DNA of 13,616 bases, from assembly GCA_942490925.1 (NCBI GenBank), contig CALNYX010000002.1, positions 1-13,616 on the forward strand. The letters are read 5' to 3'. Positions 1 through 8,845 of this stretch are shown piece after piece. Below the pieces are notes generated by a model, which made no database searches, was not told the DNA's origin, and was given only the letters and a program-made list of their open reading frames with translations. This stretch comes from CALNYX01 sp942490925 (GTDB taxonomy: Bacteria > Chlamydiota > Chlamydiia > Chlamydiales > JAAKFR01). The first letter of the stretch is position 1. Every line of letters starts with the position of its first letter. The position numbers and the translations under genes were made by a program.

Positions 1-846
1 TTTTCAGCCACTTCCACCTGAAAAAACGCACGTTTTTCAGCCACTTCCACCTGAAAAACGCACGTTTTTCGGCCCTTCCACCTGAAAAATGCACGTTTTT
101 CAGCCACTTCCACCTGAAAAATGCACGTTTTTCAGCCACTTCCACTTGAAAAATGCACGTTTTTCAGCCACTTCTGCCCAAAAATGCACGTTTTTCAGCC
201 ACTTTTACCTGAAAAATGCCCCTTTTTTTAGCCACTTCCACCTGAAAAACGCACGTTTTTCAGCCACTTCCACCCAAAAAATGCACGTTTTTTTTGAAAA
301 ATACACGTTTTTCAGACACTTTGCCCACCGGAAAAATGCACGTTTTTCAGCCACTTCCACCTGAAAAACGCATGTTTTTCAGCCACTTCCACCTGAAAAA
401 TGCACGTTTTTCAGCCACTTCCACCTGAAAAACGCACGTTTTTCAGCCACTTCCACCTGAAAATCGCACGTTTTTCAGCCACTTCCACCTGAAAAACGCA
501 CGTTTTTCAGCCACTTCCACCTGAAAAATGCACATTTTTCAGCCACTTCCACCTGAAAAACGCACGTTTTTCAGACATTTCCACCTGAAAAACCCACGTT
601 TTTCAGCCACTTCCACCTGAAAAACGCACGTTTTTCAGCCACTTCCACCTGAAAAATGCACGTTTTTCAGCCACTTCCACCTGAAAAACACACCTTTTTC
701 AGCCACTTCCACCTGAAAAACGCACGTTTTTCAGCCACTTCCACCTGAAAAATGCACATTTTTCAGCCACTTCTGCCCAAAAAAGGCACGTTTTTCAGCC
801 ACTTCCACCTGAAAAATCAGCCACTTCCACCTGAAAAATGCACGTA
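1..846. repeat. 32-bp hairpin satellite array, left block
   Basis: About 26 head-to-tail units of 32 bp; for example, unit junctions fall at 433, 465 and 497. Each unit is a 10-base arm CGTTTTTCAG, a 10-base loop CCACTTCCAC, a 10-base arm CTGAAAAACG (the exact reverse complement of the first arm) and the spacer CA. Units differ mainly at the CG after the A-run, which is CG or TG in nearly all. A second unit class with TTCTGCCCA in place of TTCCACCTG occurs near 171 and 770. Some units are truncated (about 290-330 and 810-838). The array starts before the window and ends at about 846, where the sequence becomes unique. The 91-residue open frame at 89-364 is an artefact: 32 is not a multiple of three, so the frames cycle, and they contain few stops. 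Confidence 0.97.
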
Positions 847-1288
847 TTTTGGGGGTAAGTGTATGTGATTTTTGTTTCTTCCCAGCTTGTTCCCAATTCT
901 TCCCTACACATGGACAAAAATTGAAATTGCCTTTTAATTCCTGATAAACTCATCACACACACTTCATGGCGCAAAAGAGCTAAAACACAGTGGAAATTGG
1001 CTTATCCATGATGTCAAGGCTCTTCATGTCAGCAAGCCAAAACCACTTGTGAGCTGCATTTTTCTTACTGCTACAAACCCCTCAAAGCACTCCCTGGCTG
1101 GCTTTTGACACTTCATCAGCAGCAGTGGCACCAAGCCCCAAATTCAACCCCCAAGAATCCTTTTTGTTGAATAGAAATGCTGTTACAGTATAGAAACAAA
1201 GAAGAGATTGTGTAACCAGGAGAGTTGGTGGGGGGGAATAACCCCAATCTGTTTTGCTGCTGGTCTGGCTCTCTCTTTTTGCATAAGT

Positions 1289-1348
1289 AATGTTTTTGTC
1301 TTTGACAATTCATCATGTAATGTTTTTGTCTCTGACAATTCATCATGT
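1289..1348. repeat. 30-bp tandem duplication, two copies
   Basis: Two adjacent copies, 1289-1318 and 1319-1348, share AATGTTTTTGTC and GACAATTCATCATGT and differ at a single T/C. They look like a recent slippage or unequal-exchange duplication in non-coding DNA. Confidence 0.9.
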
Positions 1349-1388
1349 ATGGTTATAATAAGTGATTACAAGACAGCTTTGATCACAA

Positions 1389-1432
1389 TGCTTGTGAGCC
1401 CCCAGTTAATGTGCTTGTGAGCCCCCAGTTAA
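1389..1432. repeat. 23-bp tandem duplication, two copies
   Basis: The core TGCTTGTGAGCCCCCAGTT starts at 1389 and again at 1412, a period of 23 bp, with identical cores. This second independent short duplication lies about 40 bp after the 30-bp one. Confidence 0.9.
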
Positions 1433-1490
1433 CATTCAAGTAATCATTTATTTGTCCTAAACTATTCTTCTTCATTCTCAATCTTCGGTA

Positions 1491-1778
1491 ATGATCAGCC
1501 TCAGTTATATTTTCTTAAACAACAATGTTCAAGAAGCATTAATGGTCATGCAACACTGCAAGAGATCACTTGCGGTGGTGGAAAATTTGACACATTCAAA
1601 CTTTGCACTGTCGTGCTCTGATTTAGCATTCCTTCCAAATGACTTCGATACTCTAGCATTTACCGGGCACAGTCATATTCAATACATAATGGGAACATAC
1701 CCAAATGCAGTTCGAGCATCAGCTGACAAAAAGATTGTTGCCAACAACAACAAACATATGCTTGCACTGTATCAATGA
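1491..1778 (+). CDS. Unrecognised 95-residue open frame
   Basis: This ATG-started frame ends in a TGA at 1776-1778 followed at once by an in-frame TAA. I do not recognise the product. It is mixed-polarity with no obvious signal peptide, membrane segment or catalytic motif; visible pieces are MVMQHCKRSLAVVENL and TYPNAVRASADKKIV. The same frame stays open after the TGA-TAA pair and holds a small acidic peptide (1800-1889), so the two may be parts of one broken gene. A position left of a copia RT/RNase H fragment makes a decayed retroelement possible, but no gag zinc knuckle or aspartic protease motif is visible. It may be a chance frame. Confidence 0.25.
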   Translation: MISLSYIFLNNNVQEALMVMQHCKRSLAVVENLTHSNFALSCSDLAFLPNDFDTLAFTGHSHIQYIMGTYPNAVRASADKKIVANNNKHMLALYQ

Positions 1779-1799
1779 TAACAACAAAACACTCTCAAC

Positions 1800-1889
1800 A
1801 TGAGTGATGGAGAAGATAAAATTGATTACGACAATGATTCCGAATCAATCCTATCATACTCTAGTCTTAGTCAATGCAATAAAGCTTAA
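1800..1889 (+). CDS. Small acidic open frame, 29 residues
   Basis: ATG at 1800, stop TAA at 1887-1889. The product starts MSDGEDKIDYDNDSES and is strongly acidic and Ser-rich. It is in the same frame as the 95-residue open frame ending at 1778, separated by TGA-TAA and seven sense codons. It could be the acidic N terminus of a lost gene, the tail of the preceding one, or chance. No family is recognised. Confidence 0.15.
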   Translation: MSDGEDKIDYDNDSESILSYSSLSQCNKA

Positions 1890-2221
1890 AGTAAACACGT
1901 TTGTAACAACAAACCAGTTCTAAAGATTGTGTTCCTTTATTACACGCTTACACTGCCAAGTCTCTTATCTCCAAATCCATCAATCGCTAATTCAAAAGTA
2001 ACGGTCATGACACTTGCACGTACATGCCATAATTCATTTGGTCCCCGCAAGTTGCTAGTAAATTTCTAGACAACTTGACATGATGAATTACCTCATCATA
2101 CATACCCTTGATATGCACCGACCCATTTAAAGTTGCCGAACTATCCTTTCCTTCCTTTATTATCGGCTGGGAGGTAAAATTGAGGCCACATGCCATCAAG
2201 ATAACCTGACTGTTAGACCAT
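1890..2221. other. Sequence downstream of the copia pol stop; expected 3' end of the element
   Basis: In the minus-strand direction this follows the RNase H stop, where a copia element would carry its polypurine tract and 3' LTR. A purine-rich run on the minus strand lies at 2141-2163, but no LTR pair could be matched because the element's 5' side is rearranged. The minus-strand open frame 2005-2268 overlaps the pol end in another frame and resembles nothing known, so it is not called a gene. Confidence 0.4.
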
Positions 2222-4600
2222 TCAACAAAACAAACTCCAACAAAAATCCCATCTATTCTGCCCAACAATCACCTTTGTCAATAGATCTGCCAAATTTGTT
2301 TCTCCATCTTCCTTGCCAACTCTCAAAATACCCACTGCTACTGCTTCCCTCACCGCATGATAATTAATTGCATTGTGTTTCTTCATCAACGTCGATTCCG
2401 GCATACTCGTATTCTTCACCACACCATGATTATCACAAAATACATTCGCAGGACCTTCAATTGGAACACCAAACATTCTCAACTTGTAATGCATTGCAAC
2501 AATGAACTCCTTACAAATCCGCAACGCAACCATCTCGCTTCCAAAAGTAGCAGCTTCCACTGTATTCTGCCTCTTGCTGTACCAAATGATCAGAGCATTC
2601 TGAACAAAGATAATGATACCTGTATGCGATCGTCGAGTCACCTTGTTACCAGCATGGTTAGCATCCACAAATGCAGATATAGTTACCGGATTTCCTCTCA
2701 ATTTCAGCATCTTGGGTGGCAACTCTTCCTGTACATCGCCATAGAAATCAGTCCTGTTTGTATTGCATTGAAAAGTCAAATCATTCACCATTGGTGTCAA
2801 AGAGTCATATGCAATTCATCCCATATCCAAATGATTCTTCAAGTAGCTATGCAAACACATGATACATTACCTCCAAGTGTCCAACCCTTGGATTCACTTG
2901 ATATTGTGACAACAGAGAAACCTCATGAAAGATATCAATACATCCCAATTCAATTGCCCAATGCGCAATCCCAATCAATTGTAAGTAACGAGATGACAAT
3001 TCTGATCCAAGTTCATCTGAAACATCCAACTCTGGCCTGTAATTCATAGGAAGCGGATTCTTCACCTTGTTCTTCAATACATACCCCTCTCCGTCTTCTT
3101 CCAACAACCTTTCAACAATCTTGATAGCATTCTTGACATAATCGCGAGGTGATGTAGCCCAAACTTCCCTACCGTCCGGCATCTGGACCTTTTCAACATT
3201 TGCACCGAGATAAATTTCCGGCTCCTTATCACCATTGGGCTTTACCTTGTAATACTCACCAATTGCATCAATCAATACCTTAGGCTGATGTGAAATGGCC
3301 AAAATATCATCTACATATATGAGCAACATCTCGTAATACTCAAATCCATCGTCACGAACCGCCGCTCGAATCCAAACATCAGGATCATCTGTAGTAGAGA
3401 CAAAACCAAGGTCACGCAGCACCTGCGCTAACGTCGCATGCCATGAAGCTCCAGCAGACTTTAAACCATACAATGTATGAACAACGATCAATACTTTACC
3501 CTGATCAGCTCCACATTCGATACCGCCTTCAAACCAGATCTTCTCTTTACATTTGGCATTCAAGTATGCATTCTCCAAGTCACAAGACATAATATCCAAA
3601 TCATTCAGAGCTGCAATCAAAAACCCAAGTCATACACTTTCTCTTGAAACAACACTTGAATAAGTCATCACTGCTGGGGTATCTGTCATGTGGCCACTGG
3701 CAACGAATCTCGCCTTTCTTGTAAAGTCCATCTTGATATCAAATATAATATGACAACCAATCTCCTGGAATCCAATCATGTCCCTCACTTTACCTGCCCT
3801 TACTTCTTCTGGAGTTAGATCATCACAAGCTTCCCAAGCAACCTTTACCTTTGCCATTTCCTTGTTGATAGCCCACGTCCAGAGATCAGTCCCCACTAGC
3901 CTGTCAATCTCCAATGCCTCTGCCACGGAATGCGATAACTTGCAACCAAACTTGTGCATTGTCTTCCAATAATTACTCTTGACCTTCAAGATAATACGGT
4001 TCCACTTGCGCAATGTGTGAGACACCCACCATTTGAATGCCGGCTCCTCTGCAATACAATTTGCCACTGCATACTCTGCAAGTTCAATGGGGTTAGACAC
4101 TTTCAAATCTTTCAACTTCACCCAACTCCTTGACCAATCCTTCCACATTACCAGTAACATCCACCCTTGCATCGTAATCTTTGGCTTCGTGTTCCCATTT
4201 GCTGAGGTAACCATACCATTAGAGATATCGATTGCCGTACCATCCTTCTTGTGATCCATGATTTCCAATAAGAGCTGAAACATATTCCCTTCATCATCAA
4301 CCTGTGCATACATGTTTTCAGCACTAACATTTGCAGCATACTTTTCCGTGGTCCCATCTGTAAACTCGACATCGTACTCTCTTGTGTCAAAGAAAGGGTT
4401 AGAATGAGCATGACCGATAGGATCTCCACCGATACCTTTGGATCATTTTACCACTCGTCCCCATCTCTCGTCATCAGTTCCAACACCAGGAGTTAGTTCC
4501 ATATTCAGATACTTATCGATTGCTTCGTTGTCTTCCTCAGGATGCTGCACAGCAACTTGGCCACTTATGGCGGCACGATAAACCATTTTGATCAAAGATC
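2222..4600 (-). pseudogene. Ty1/copia-type pol fragment (linker, reverse transcriptase, RNase H), decayed
   Basis: This retrotransposon polyprotein part would reverse-transcribe the element RNA and degrade the RNA strand. Reading leftward, the linker after integrase spans about 4600-3750 and includes NPFFDTREYDVEFTDGT and a chromodomain-like WKDWSRSWVKLKDL. RT follows, with the first catalytic Asp in CDLENAYLN (3579-3581), HTLYGLKSAGASW and the active-site box YVDD (3306-3317). RNase H retains FVDANHAG, GSEMVALR, FCDN and the NAINYH region, giving the D, E, D and H positions, and ends naturally with LTK...RWDFCWSLFC at 2222. Damage: TGA at 4596-4598, 4443-4445, 3630-3632 and 2816-2818, and an apparent 4-bp insertion at about 2843-2847 that shifts frame between FA and YLKNHLDMG. 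Gag, protease and an in-line integrase are missing, so it is not autonomous. Wording of the motifs suggests a diatom copia lineage (from memory). Confidence 0.93.
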
Positions 4601-4605
4601 ACCAC

Positions 4606-5390
4606 AGTGAATCACTCTGGGGAGGAACATTTCGCTCCATGGCCCCGTCGGTTGACTACCTCAACTAGTGGCTGCTACATGTACAGTATGGTCTCGACGA
4701 CAGTGTCAAGGATCTATACGTTTACGTGGATCCTGGTGACCTTGGCAGTTGTACTGCTATAGTTGATCTCTTTGAGAGCGCTGGTCACAAAGTGGAAGTA
4801 ACAGCTCCTGACTCATCCCATATGAATGGTCCAGTAGTTGAACGCCCACATCAGAATGTCGCCGACGCCATGCGCGCGATGCTTCGTGGTGCCAACCTTC
4901 GACCAGGGTTCTGGCCCTACTCTTTCCACCACTTCATCCGCTTGTACAATGTTACTCCACACAGCAGTAGTGACAAGACTCCATATGAGATTTGCTCCTG
5001 CAAACGTTCTAACCTTTGAGATCTCCGTACCTTCGGCTGCCATGTTTATGCCATGCTGGAATCGCCCACGTTGTGATGCCAAGGCTGTCTCTGATACTTG
5101 TGTTGGCATCTTCCTTGGCTTCTCCATGACCATGAAGAAGGTTATTTACTATGATATTGAGAGTGAAAATGTCAAGGAAGCTCAACATGTTCGTTTCGAT
5201 GAAGGAATGAATGACCTTCTCGAGAAGCCTCCCAATGCTCGTCTCCTGGATGGTATCCAGACCAAGGACCAGATGTGTAGGATCACAACAAAGGCATAAT
5301 ACTGCAACAGTATCTACTGCTACTACAGCTACTCCAGCTACTGCTACTACTGTAAAAAGTGAAGAAGCCATTGTAATCTCGAATAGTTAA
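4606..5390 (+). pseudogene. Ty1/copia integrase core and C-terminal fragment, decayed and inverted relative to RT
   Basis: Copia integrase inserts element cDNA into chromosomes. This fragment keeps the second half of the DDE core: the second Asp in LYVYVDPGD (about 4720), HMNGPVVERPHQNVADAM with the catalytic Glu about 36 residues on, and GFWPYSFHHFIRLYNVTPHS. TPYEICSCKRSNL and DLRTFGCHVYAM follow. After a frame change near 5050-5070 it continues as DTCVGIFLGFSMTMKKVIYY and AQHVRFDEGM, the usual segment before the RT linker. The His/Cys zinc-binding N terminus and first catalytic Asp are absent. Stops: TAG at 4666-4668 and TGA at 5017-5019 (Arg expected). A Thr/Ala-rich linker remnant runs to about 5390 in a third frame. 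It meets the minus-strand RT fragment head to head at about 4600-4640, so either an integrase segment of one element was inverted or two elements were joined. Confidence 0.88.
5301..5352 (+). repeat. Short CTA/CTG-type triplet-rich tract
   Basis: An imperfect trinucleotide run (ACTGCT, ACTACAGCT and similar) could encode a Thr/Ala-rich spacer at the end of the integrase fragment. In that frame it continues to a stop at about 5390. Such simple-sequence linkers between integrase and RT are common; here it is only a remnant. Confidence 0.6.
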
Positions 5391-5396
5391 AAACAT

Positions 5397-5774
5397 CTAG
5401 TACCACATGACAAGAATGTATCGTGGTTTTTTCCTTGATCTCTTTGGTTTTGACTGTTCATGTGGAATTCCAGAAAGAAAAACTACTGTGTTTCTGGCCT
5501 TGTTCAACCCTCTTGTTTGAGTGCAGTTTCTGGCACTGCCCAGGCCACGTGAAGAGTCCTCATTTCCACCAGGCCACATTGTCAGTTGCTCCCCAGAATC
5601 ACTCATGGCCACAATTACTGAGCCAAACACTGCCTCTCTGTCAACATGGCGATTGACATGTTGCATGCCAGTGTATTCAGACACGAACATCAATTTTGGT
5701 AGGGGGTATTTTTTCATGTAAGTTTTAAAAGGTTCTTTGTGGTTCTCGAACAAGCAGTCAGAAATTAGGCACAC
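5397..5774 (-). CDS. Unrecognised 125-residue open frame
   Basis: I do not recognise this product. The frame opens at a GTG codon (5772-5774), so its first ATG is internal or the start lies in another exon. Visible pieces are LPKLMFVSEYTGMQHVNRHV, EAVFGSVIVAMSDSGEQL and a basic tail SKPKRSRKKPRY that could be a nuclear localisation signal. The frame is free of stops and not repeat-derived. It lies directly downstream of the 178-residue open frame on the same strand but in a different frame, with 64 bp between. The two may therefore be exons or frameshifted halves of one gene. No transmembrane segment or catalytic motif is evident. Confidence 0.35.
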   Translation of the reverse strand: MCLISDCLFENHKEPFKTYMKKYPLPKLMFVSEYTGMQHVNRHVDREAVFGSVIVAMSDSGEQLTMWPGGNEDSSRGLGSARNCTQTRGLNKARNTVVFLSGIPHEQSKPKRSRKKPRYILVMWY

Positions 5775-5838
5775 AGCTATCCCGCCCCATTTTTAGAATC
5801 TCCAGAGACATGGCAAGTCCTTCTTCTTTTTCTCTTGG

Positions 5839-6375
5839 TTAAAACTTGTCCACAAGAAACAAAGTGTATGGGATGTCATTGCTTTCAACAGGCATCTCTG
5901 TTTTTGGGTTTTTCTCTTTCCATTTGGTGACTTCATCTATCAACAACCGGCAGTCGGTTGCTCCCAGCACTTCTTCCTTCTCCATAGCAAGGTGCCTCTC
6001 AATTGGCTGTGCACAACGGAAGCTCCCATCAGCAGCTCTCTTTCTCTTATTGTTGTTGTCTGTTAGGCGGAGCGAGGAATATGCAAAACCTGTCCCAGCG
6101 CCACTCACGTCACTGCCACAATTTTCCTTGAGTTTTGCCGCTGCGCGTTTTACTTTGCTTTCTCTTATGCCTTTCTTCTTCAACTTTGGACGGGCTTCCT
6201 CTGTCAACACAAGACTATAATCTGCATCTAAGCATGAAGTTATTGTCAAGCGGATGTCTGTTTGGTATTGGGTAAAAGCAGATACTGTGCGCAGTTGGTG
6301 GTCTGGATCAGGTTCCACAAAGCACCGCGCCCCCACTCCTTCCCGCTGCTTTTGCTCAATCCATTTCCAGGGCAT
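5839..6375 (-). CDS. Unrecognised 178-residue basic protein
   Basis: ATG at 6375 has A at -3, and an in-frame TAA lies four codons upstream, so this is the natural start. The product is hydrophilic and basic, with KLKKKGIRESKVKRAAAKLK at about residues 65-85 and NNNKRKRAADGS at about 107-118, both NLS-like. It ends NDIPYTLFLVDKF. No enzyme motif, signal peptide or membrane segment is visible. The clean frame of 178 codons in a window where other genes are broken mildly favours a real gene. It could be the N-terminal exon of a gene continuing into 5774-5397. It is not recognisably part of the adjacent copia element. Confidence 0.4.
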   Translation of the reverse strand: MPWKWIEQKQREGVGARCFVEPDPDHQLRTVSAFTQYQTDIRLTITSCLDADYSLVLTEEARPKLKKKGIRESKVKRAAAKLKENCGSDVSGAGTGFAYSSLRLTDNNNKRKRAADGSFRCAQPIERHLAMEKEEVLGATDCRLLIDEVTKWKEKNPKTEMPVESNDIPYTLFLVDKF

Positions 6376-6730
6376 AATGGTCTGTTACTTTGAAAGAGAA
6401 TTAAAAGTTCTCTCGCGGTCAATCTGGAGCAATACCACCTTCAAACAGCGGCATGTCCAACGTTTGCAGCATTCACTTTTTGCTATTTTTAGTTTATGAG
6501 GTAACTAGTAAACCACGAAACTACAAGTCTGCGGCTGCACACGCAGGTGACAGACAGGACACTGAGAGTATCTTCCCAGAGGGGAAGATACTTCGAGCAC
6601 GTTTCATGTGGTCCCCTTATGAGGGCGGTTTTTTTTAATGCATCTGAAAAATATTATGAAAATTGATGACATAAAAGACAAATTTGGGTAGGCGGCGCCA
6701 TCTGAACAGTGATTCTATATTCAATATGAG
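6376..6730. other. Gap holding a perfect hairpin and a T-run
   Basis: I see no coding feature. The stretch holds a weak inverted repeat at about 6389-6407 (AGAGAA and TTCTCT), the perfect 11-bp-arm hairpin listed separately at 6567-6592, and a run of eight T at about 6630-6637. As the space between two leftward frames it would contain the 3' end of one gene and the 5' region of the other. Confidence 0.5.
6567..6592. other. Perfect inverted repeat, 11-bp arms, 4-base loop
   Basis: AGTATCTTCCC (6567-6577), loop AGAG, then GGGAAGATACT (6582-6592), with no mismatch. It lies in non-coding DNA about 40 bp before a run of eight T. It could be a MITE remnant, a small-RNA or RNA-processing hairpin, or a recombination relic. 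A bacterial-type terminator is not a sensible reading in a eukaryote. Confidence 0.85.
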
Positions 6731-7741
6731 TCAGACGAATTTTAGTTTACAGACGCCATGACCCGATGGAAGTGTGCCAGCAGGAGTAGGGGCGCCATTA
6801 AAAAATGGGGCGAGCTTCTTCATAATATCATCATACAATGGTTTGTTCTCGTCAAGCTTGAGCCAATTTTCCATGTTGGATTCCTGAACCTTGCTTGGTG
6901 AATGCATCAATCAACTGTGGGGCAGATCCTTGAGTTGGAATGAGAGGGACAAGCAAAATTGGAATCTCCATGCGGAGCTGGTCTGGATCTTCCATGGGCT
7001 CAAAATATTTGGGACAGATGTTGAGGGACTGGTGATGCTAGGAGAGACCCTCAAGGTATTGAAGGCTGAGGTGCATAGCGGTCAGCCAGATACCATAACA
7101 TGGGTCAATCTTGGTAAGTTGCTCCACAAGTTTCATCATGCCTTGGCCGTCGAAGATACTGGTTCCGTCGAGTCCATGACCAAAGGGCAAAGGAATAGCA
7201 AGAGGAAGAATGGCGACTTGCATGTTTGCCAGATCAGGCGCATTGATCAGATTGGCGTTTCCAAAAAATGAATACTCATTGTTCGCTGATGACGTGATTG
7301 TGTCGGTGGCAAGGTGAGTAGTTGCCAGCAATAAATGATTTCCCAACAACCCCATGGTACTTTTGGCATCGTGAAAGAGGACATAGATGCTGCCGAAGAC
7401 ATCTGCCGGGTTGACCTGAATCGGAACAATGTTCGAAATCTTGTCTCCCAGGGTGCCAGTGACAACAGGTTTTTCAGACTCATCTAAACAGAACGAGGCA
7501 CCGCTAAAGACATGAAACATTCCATCGGAGTACAGAAGCAAACCAGCGGTATCATGACTACTCAAAATGAACTGCTTGATGTTGGCGGAGGCATTTGGAC
7601 CAAACCAAGTTTTGGCAGCCGCGTGCCGTAGGACGTAGAATCGGGCTTCAATTGACTGTACCTACCATAGGCATCAGCCAGTTGAGTTGGCAATAGCTCG
7701 GTGGCCATTAGCTTCTGAAGGGCAGCAGGCGAGGGAGGCAT
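6731..7741 (-). pseudogene. Unrecognised gene broken by two frameshifts and one TAG
   Basis: Four consecutive coding pieces read leftward. Piece 1 starts at an ATG at 7741 (MPPSPAALQKLMATELLP) and runs to about 7665. After a frame change at GGTAGGTA, piece 2 reads VQSIEARFYVLRHAAAKTW and HDTAGLLLYSDGMFHVFSG, and continues to YLEGLS at 7041. An in-frame TAG (7038-7040) follows, then piece 3 in the same frame: KYFEPMEDPDQLRMEIPI and GSAPQLIDAFTKQG. After a second frame change near 6875-6890, piece 4 is MENWLKLDENKPLYDDIMKK and ends GHGVCKLKFV at 6731. Restored, it would be about 330 residues. The text reads like a globular protein, with several hydrophobic beta-like segments, but I do not recognise the family. 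A retroelement gag or a host gene relic are both possible. An upstream extension of the same frame to about 7900 lacks an ATG. Confidence 0.6.
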
Positions 7742-7983
7742 CGTGTTGACAAACGTGTTGAGTTGACGAGAGGCAACGAGAAGTGAGAAGAAAACTGTGA
7801 AGTTATGTTGTGAAACCGTGGGACGCCACGCGCCGTGGAAAGGCCACTCCACGTTCCGTGAAGGCTCTCTTCTCCAACAGGCCCTGTCGGGTTGTCCCAC
7901 GGGATTTGGCCAAGTCCCGTAAGACTATTTGCATATTGAGAGTCATGGGTAGGGCAAAATTCTAACAAGGAAACTAGAATGAT

Positions 7984-8277
7984 ATGGTTATGAAGAAACA
8001 AAAACTGAGTTTGAACTTGTGCATGCTATATGTGAATTTTGTTATAGAGATTGCGCGTGCTGGTAAGGCGGGACTTGGCTGGTATCATTCTGGTACTCAG
8101 AAACCTTCCTATCACAATGTCAAGAAGAGTGTATATGAGGTATGGGGTACCGGGGGACATGGTGAGCATGTGACCAGTGTGTGTGGTAGCAAAAGGCCAT
8201 TGTGTGTGACACATTGCACATCAGCGAGATCGAGCAGCTATTATCAAGCAATGACAGCTTGGGAATGGCTTAGCTAA
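7984..8277 (+). CDS. Weak 97-residue open frame, possible gene fragment
   Basis: This ATG-started plus-strand frame has protein-like central text (GLGWYHSGTQKPSYHNVKKS, VYEVWGTGGHGEHV) and several Cys/His residues, but no zinc-finger spacing I can name. No family is recognised and there is no obvious continuation on either side. It sits divergently next to the broken minus-strand gene. It may be a fragment or chance. Confidence 0.2.
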   Translation: MVMKKQKLSLNLCMLYVNFVIEIARAGKAGLGWYHSGTQKPSYHNVKKSVYEVWGTGGHGEHVTSVCGSKRPLCVTHCTSARSSSYYQAMTAWEWLS

Positions 8278-8845
8278 GGAAGACCATGCCGGGGACGGAA
8301 GCCAAAACGCTAGTCCCCATGTGTTCAGAGTGAGATTCCTTGGAGGAAGAACCAAAACTTGTGGTCCAAAAGAAACCAGAGCAATGTGAAACCAGGTCGA
8401 AACCCAATGGCGAGACGTAGCTTGAAATGGCAGTTGTCGATACAGTGGCGCAGGCTTAGCAGGAAGCACGCGGAAACAAGAGGCTGAATAGCCACCATGG
8501 AAAGCTGTGTTCACAAACACACAACCGTATATATACTATTCATGAAGAAATGTTAATTTCTCCAAAATGACTTGAAGTGCAAACTGTGTTCGCGAATGAA
8601 CACTACTACGCTATCAAAAAAGTTTCTTAATAAAGTAACACCAAAGAAAAACACGCCGGCATGCAAAATCTGAACCGGATGATGGACAGATGTCATTTTC
8701 AAGCATTTTCAATTTACCTCGGGACTCCCCGGACGTGCAATCAAAACTCGAAACTCAAGGTCGAAACGGTCACTCTCACTCTCATCAGCATGCCACAACA
8801 ACAATCGAAGCAAAGAACTCATAAACATCCATTGCAATTCACTTG
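8278..8845. other. Region upstream of the FG-repeat gene
   Basis: No supported gene. A minus-strand open frame at 8221-8520 has no recognisable content and is not called. A TATATATA run inside the palindrome GTATATATAC lies at 8527-8536, about 310 bp before the FG-gene ATG; it could be a distant core promoter or just AT-rich sequence. In the FG gene's frame a TAA at 8822-8824 lies shortly before the ATG. Confidence 0.4.

Larger units (their letters stand above)
847..1490. other. Non-coding stretch between satellite and first open frame
   Basis: I see no recognisable gene here. Short open frames on both strands (1116-1346 minus, 1208-1420 plus) overlap each other and are partly built from the local duplications, so I do not call them. 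The stretch holds a 30-bp and a 23-bp direct duplication, listed separately, and a pyrimidine-rich run at about 1455-1485 just before the first ATG of the next open frame. It could include decayed LTR sequence, but no paired LTR could be found by eye. Confidence 0.6.

Noticed and set aside
89..364. Open frame of HFHLKNARFSAT-type repeats (also 12411-12704 and 12805-12993)
   Set aside because: It is produced by the satellite, whose 32-bp period cycles through all frames with few stops; there is no coding evidence.
2141..2163. Polypurine tract and 3' LTR of the copia element
   Set aside because: There is a purine-rich run on the minus strand, but no adjacent TG start, no matching second LTR and no target-site duplication could be confirmed.
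2357..3049. 230-residue plus-strand open frame
   Set aside because: It is antisense to the clear RT/RNase H coding sequence and spans its frame break; a shadow frame.
6567..6637. Rho-independent terminator (hairpin then T-run)
   Set aside because: The T-run is about 40 bp from the stem and the DNA is eukaryotic.
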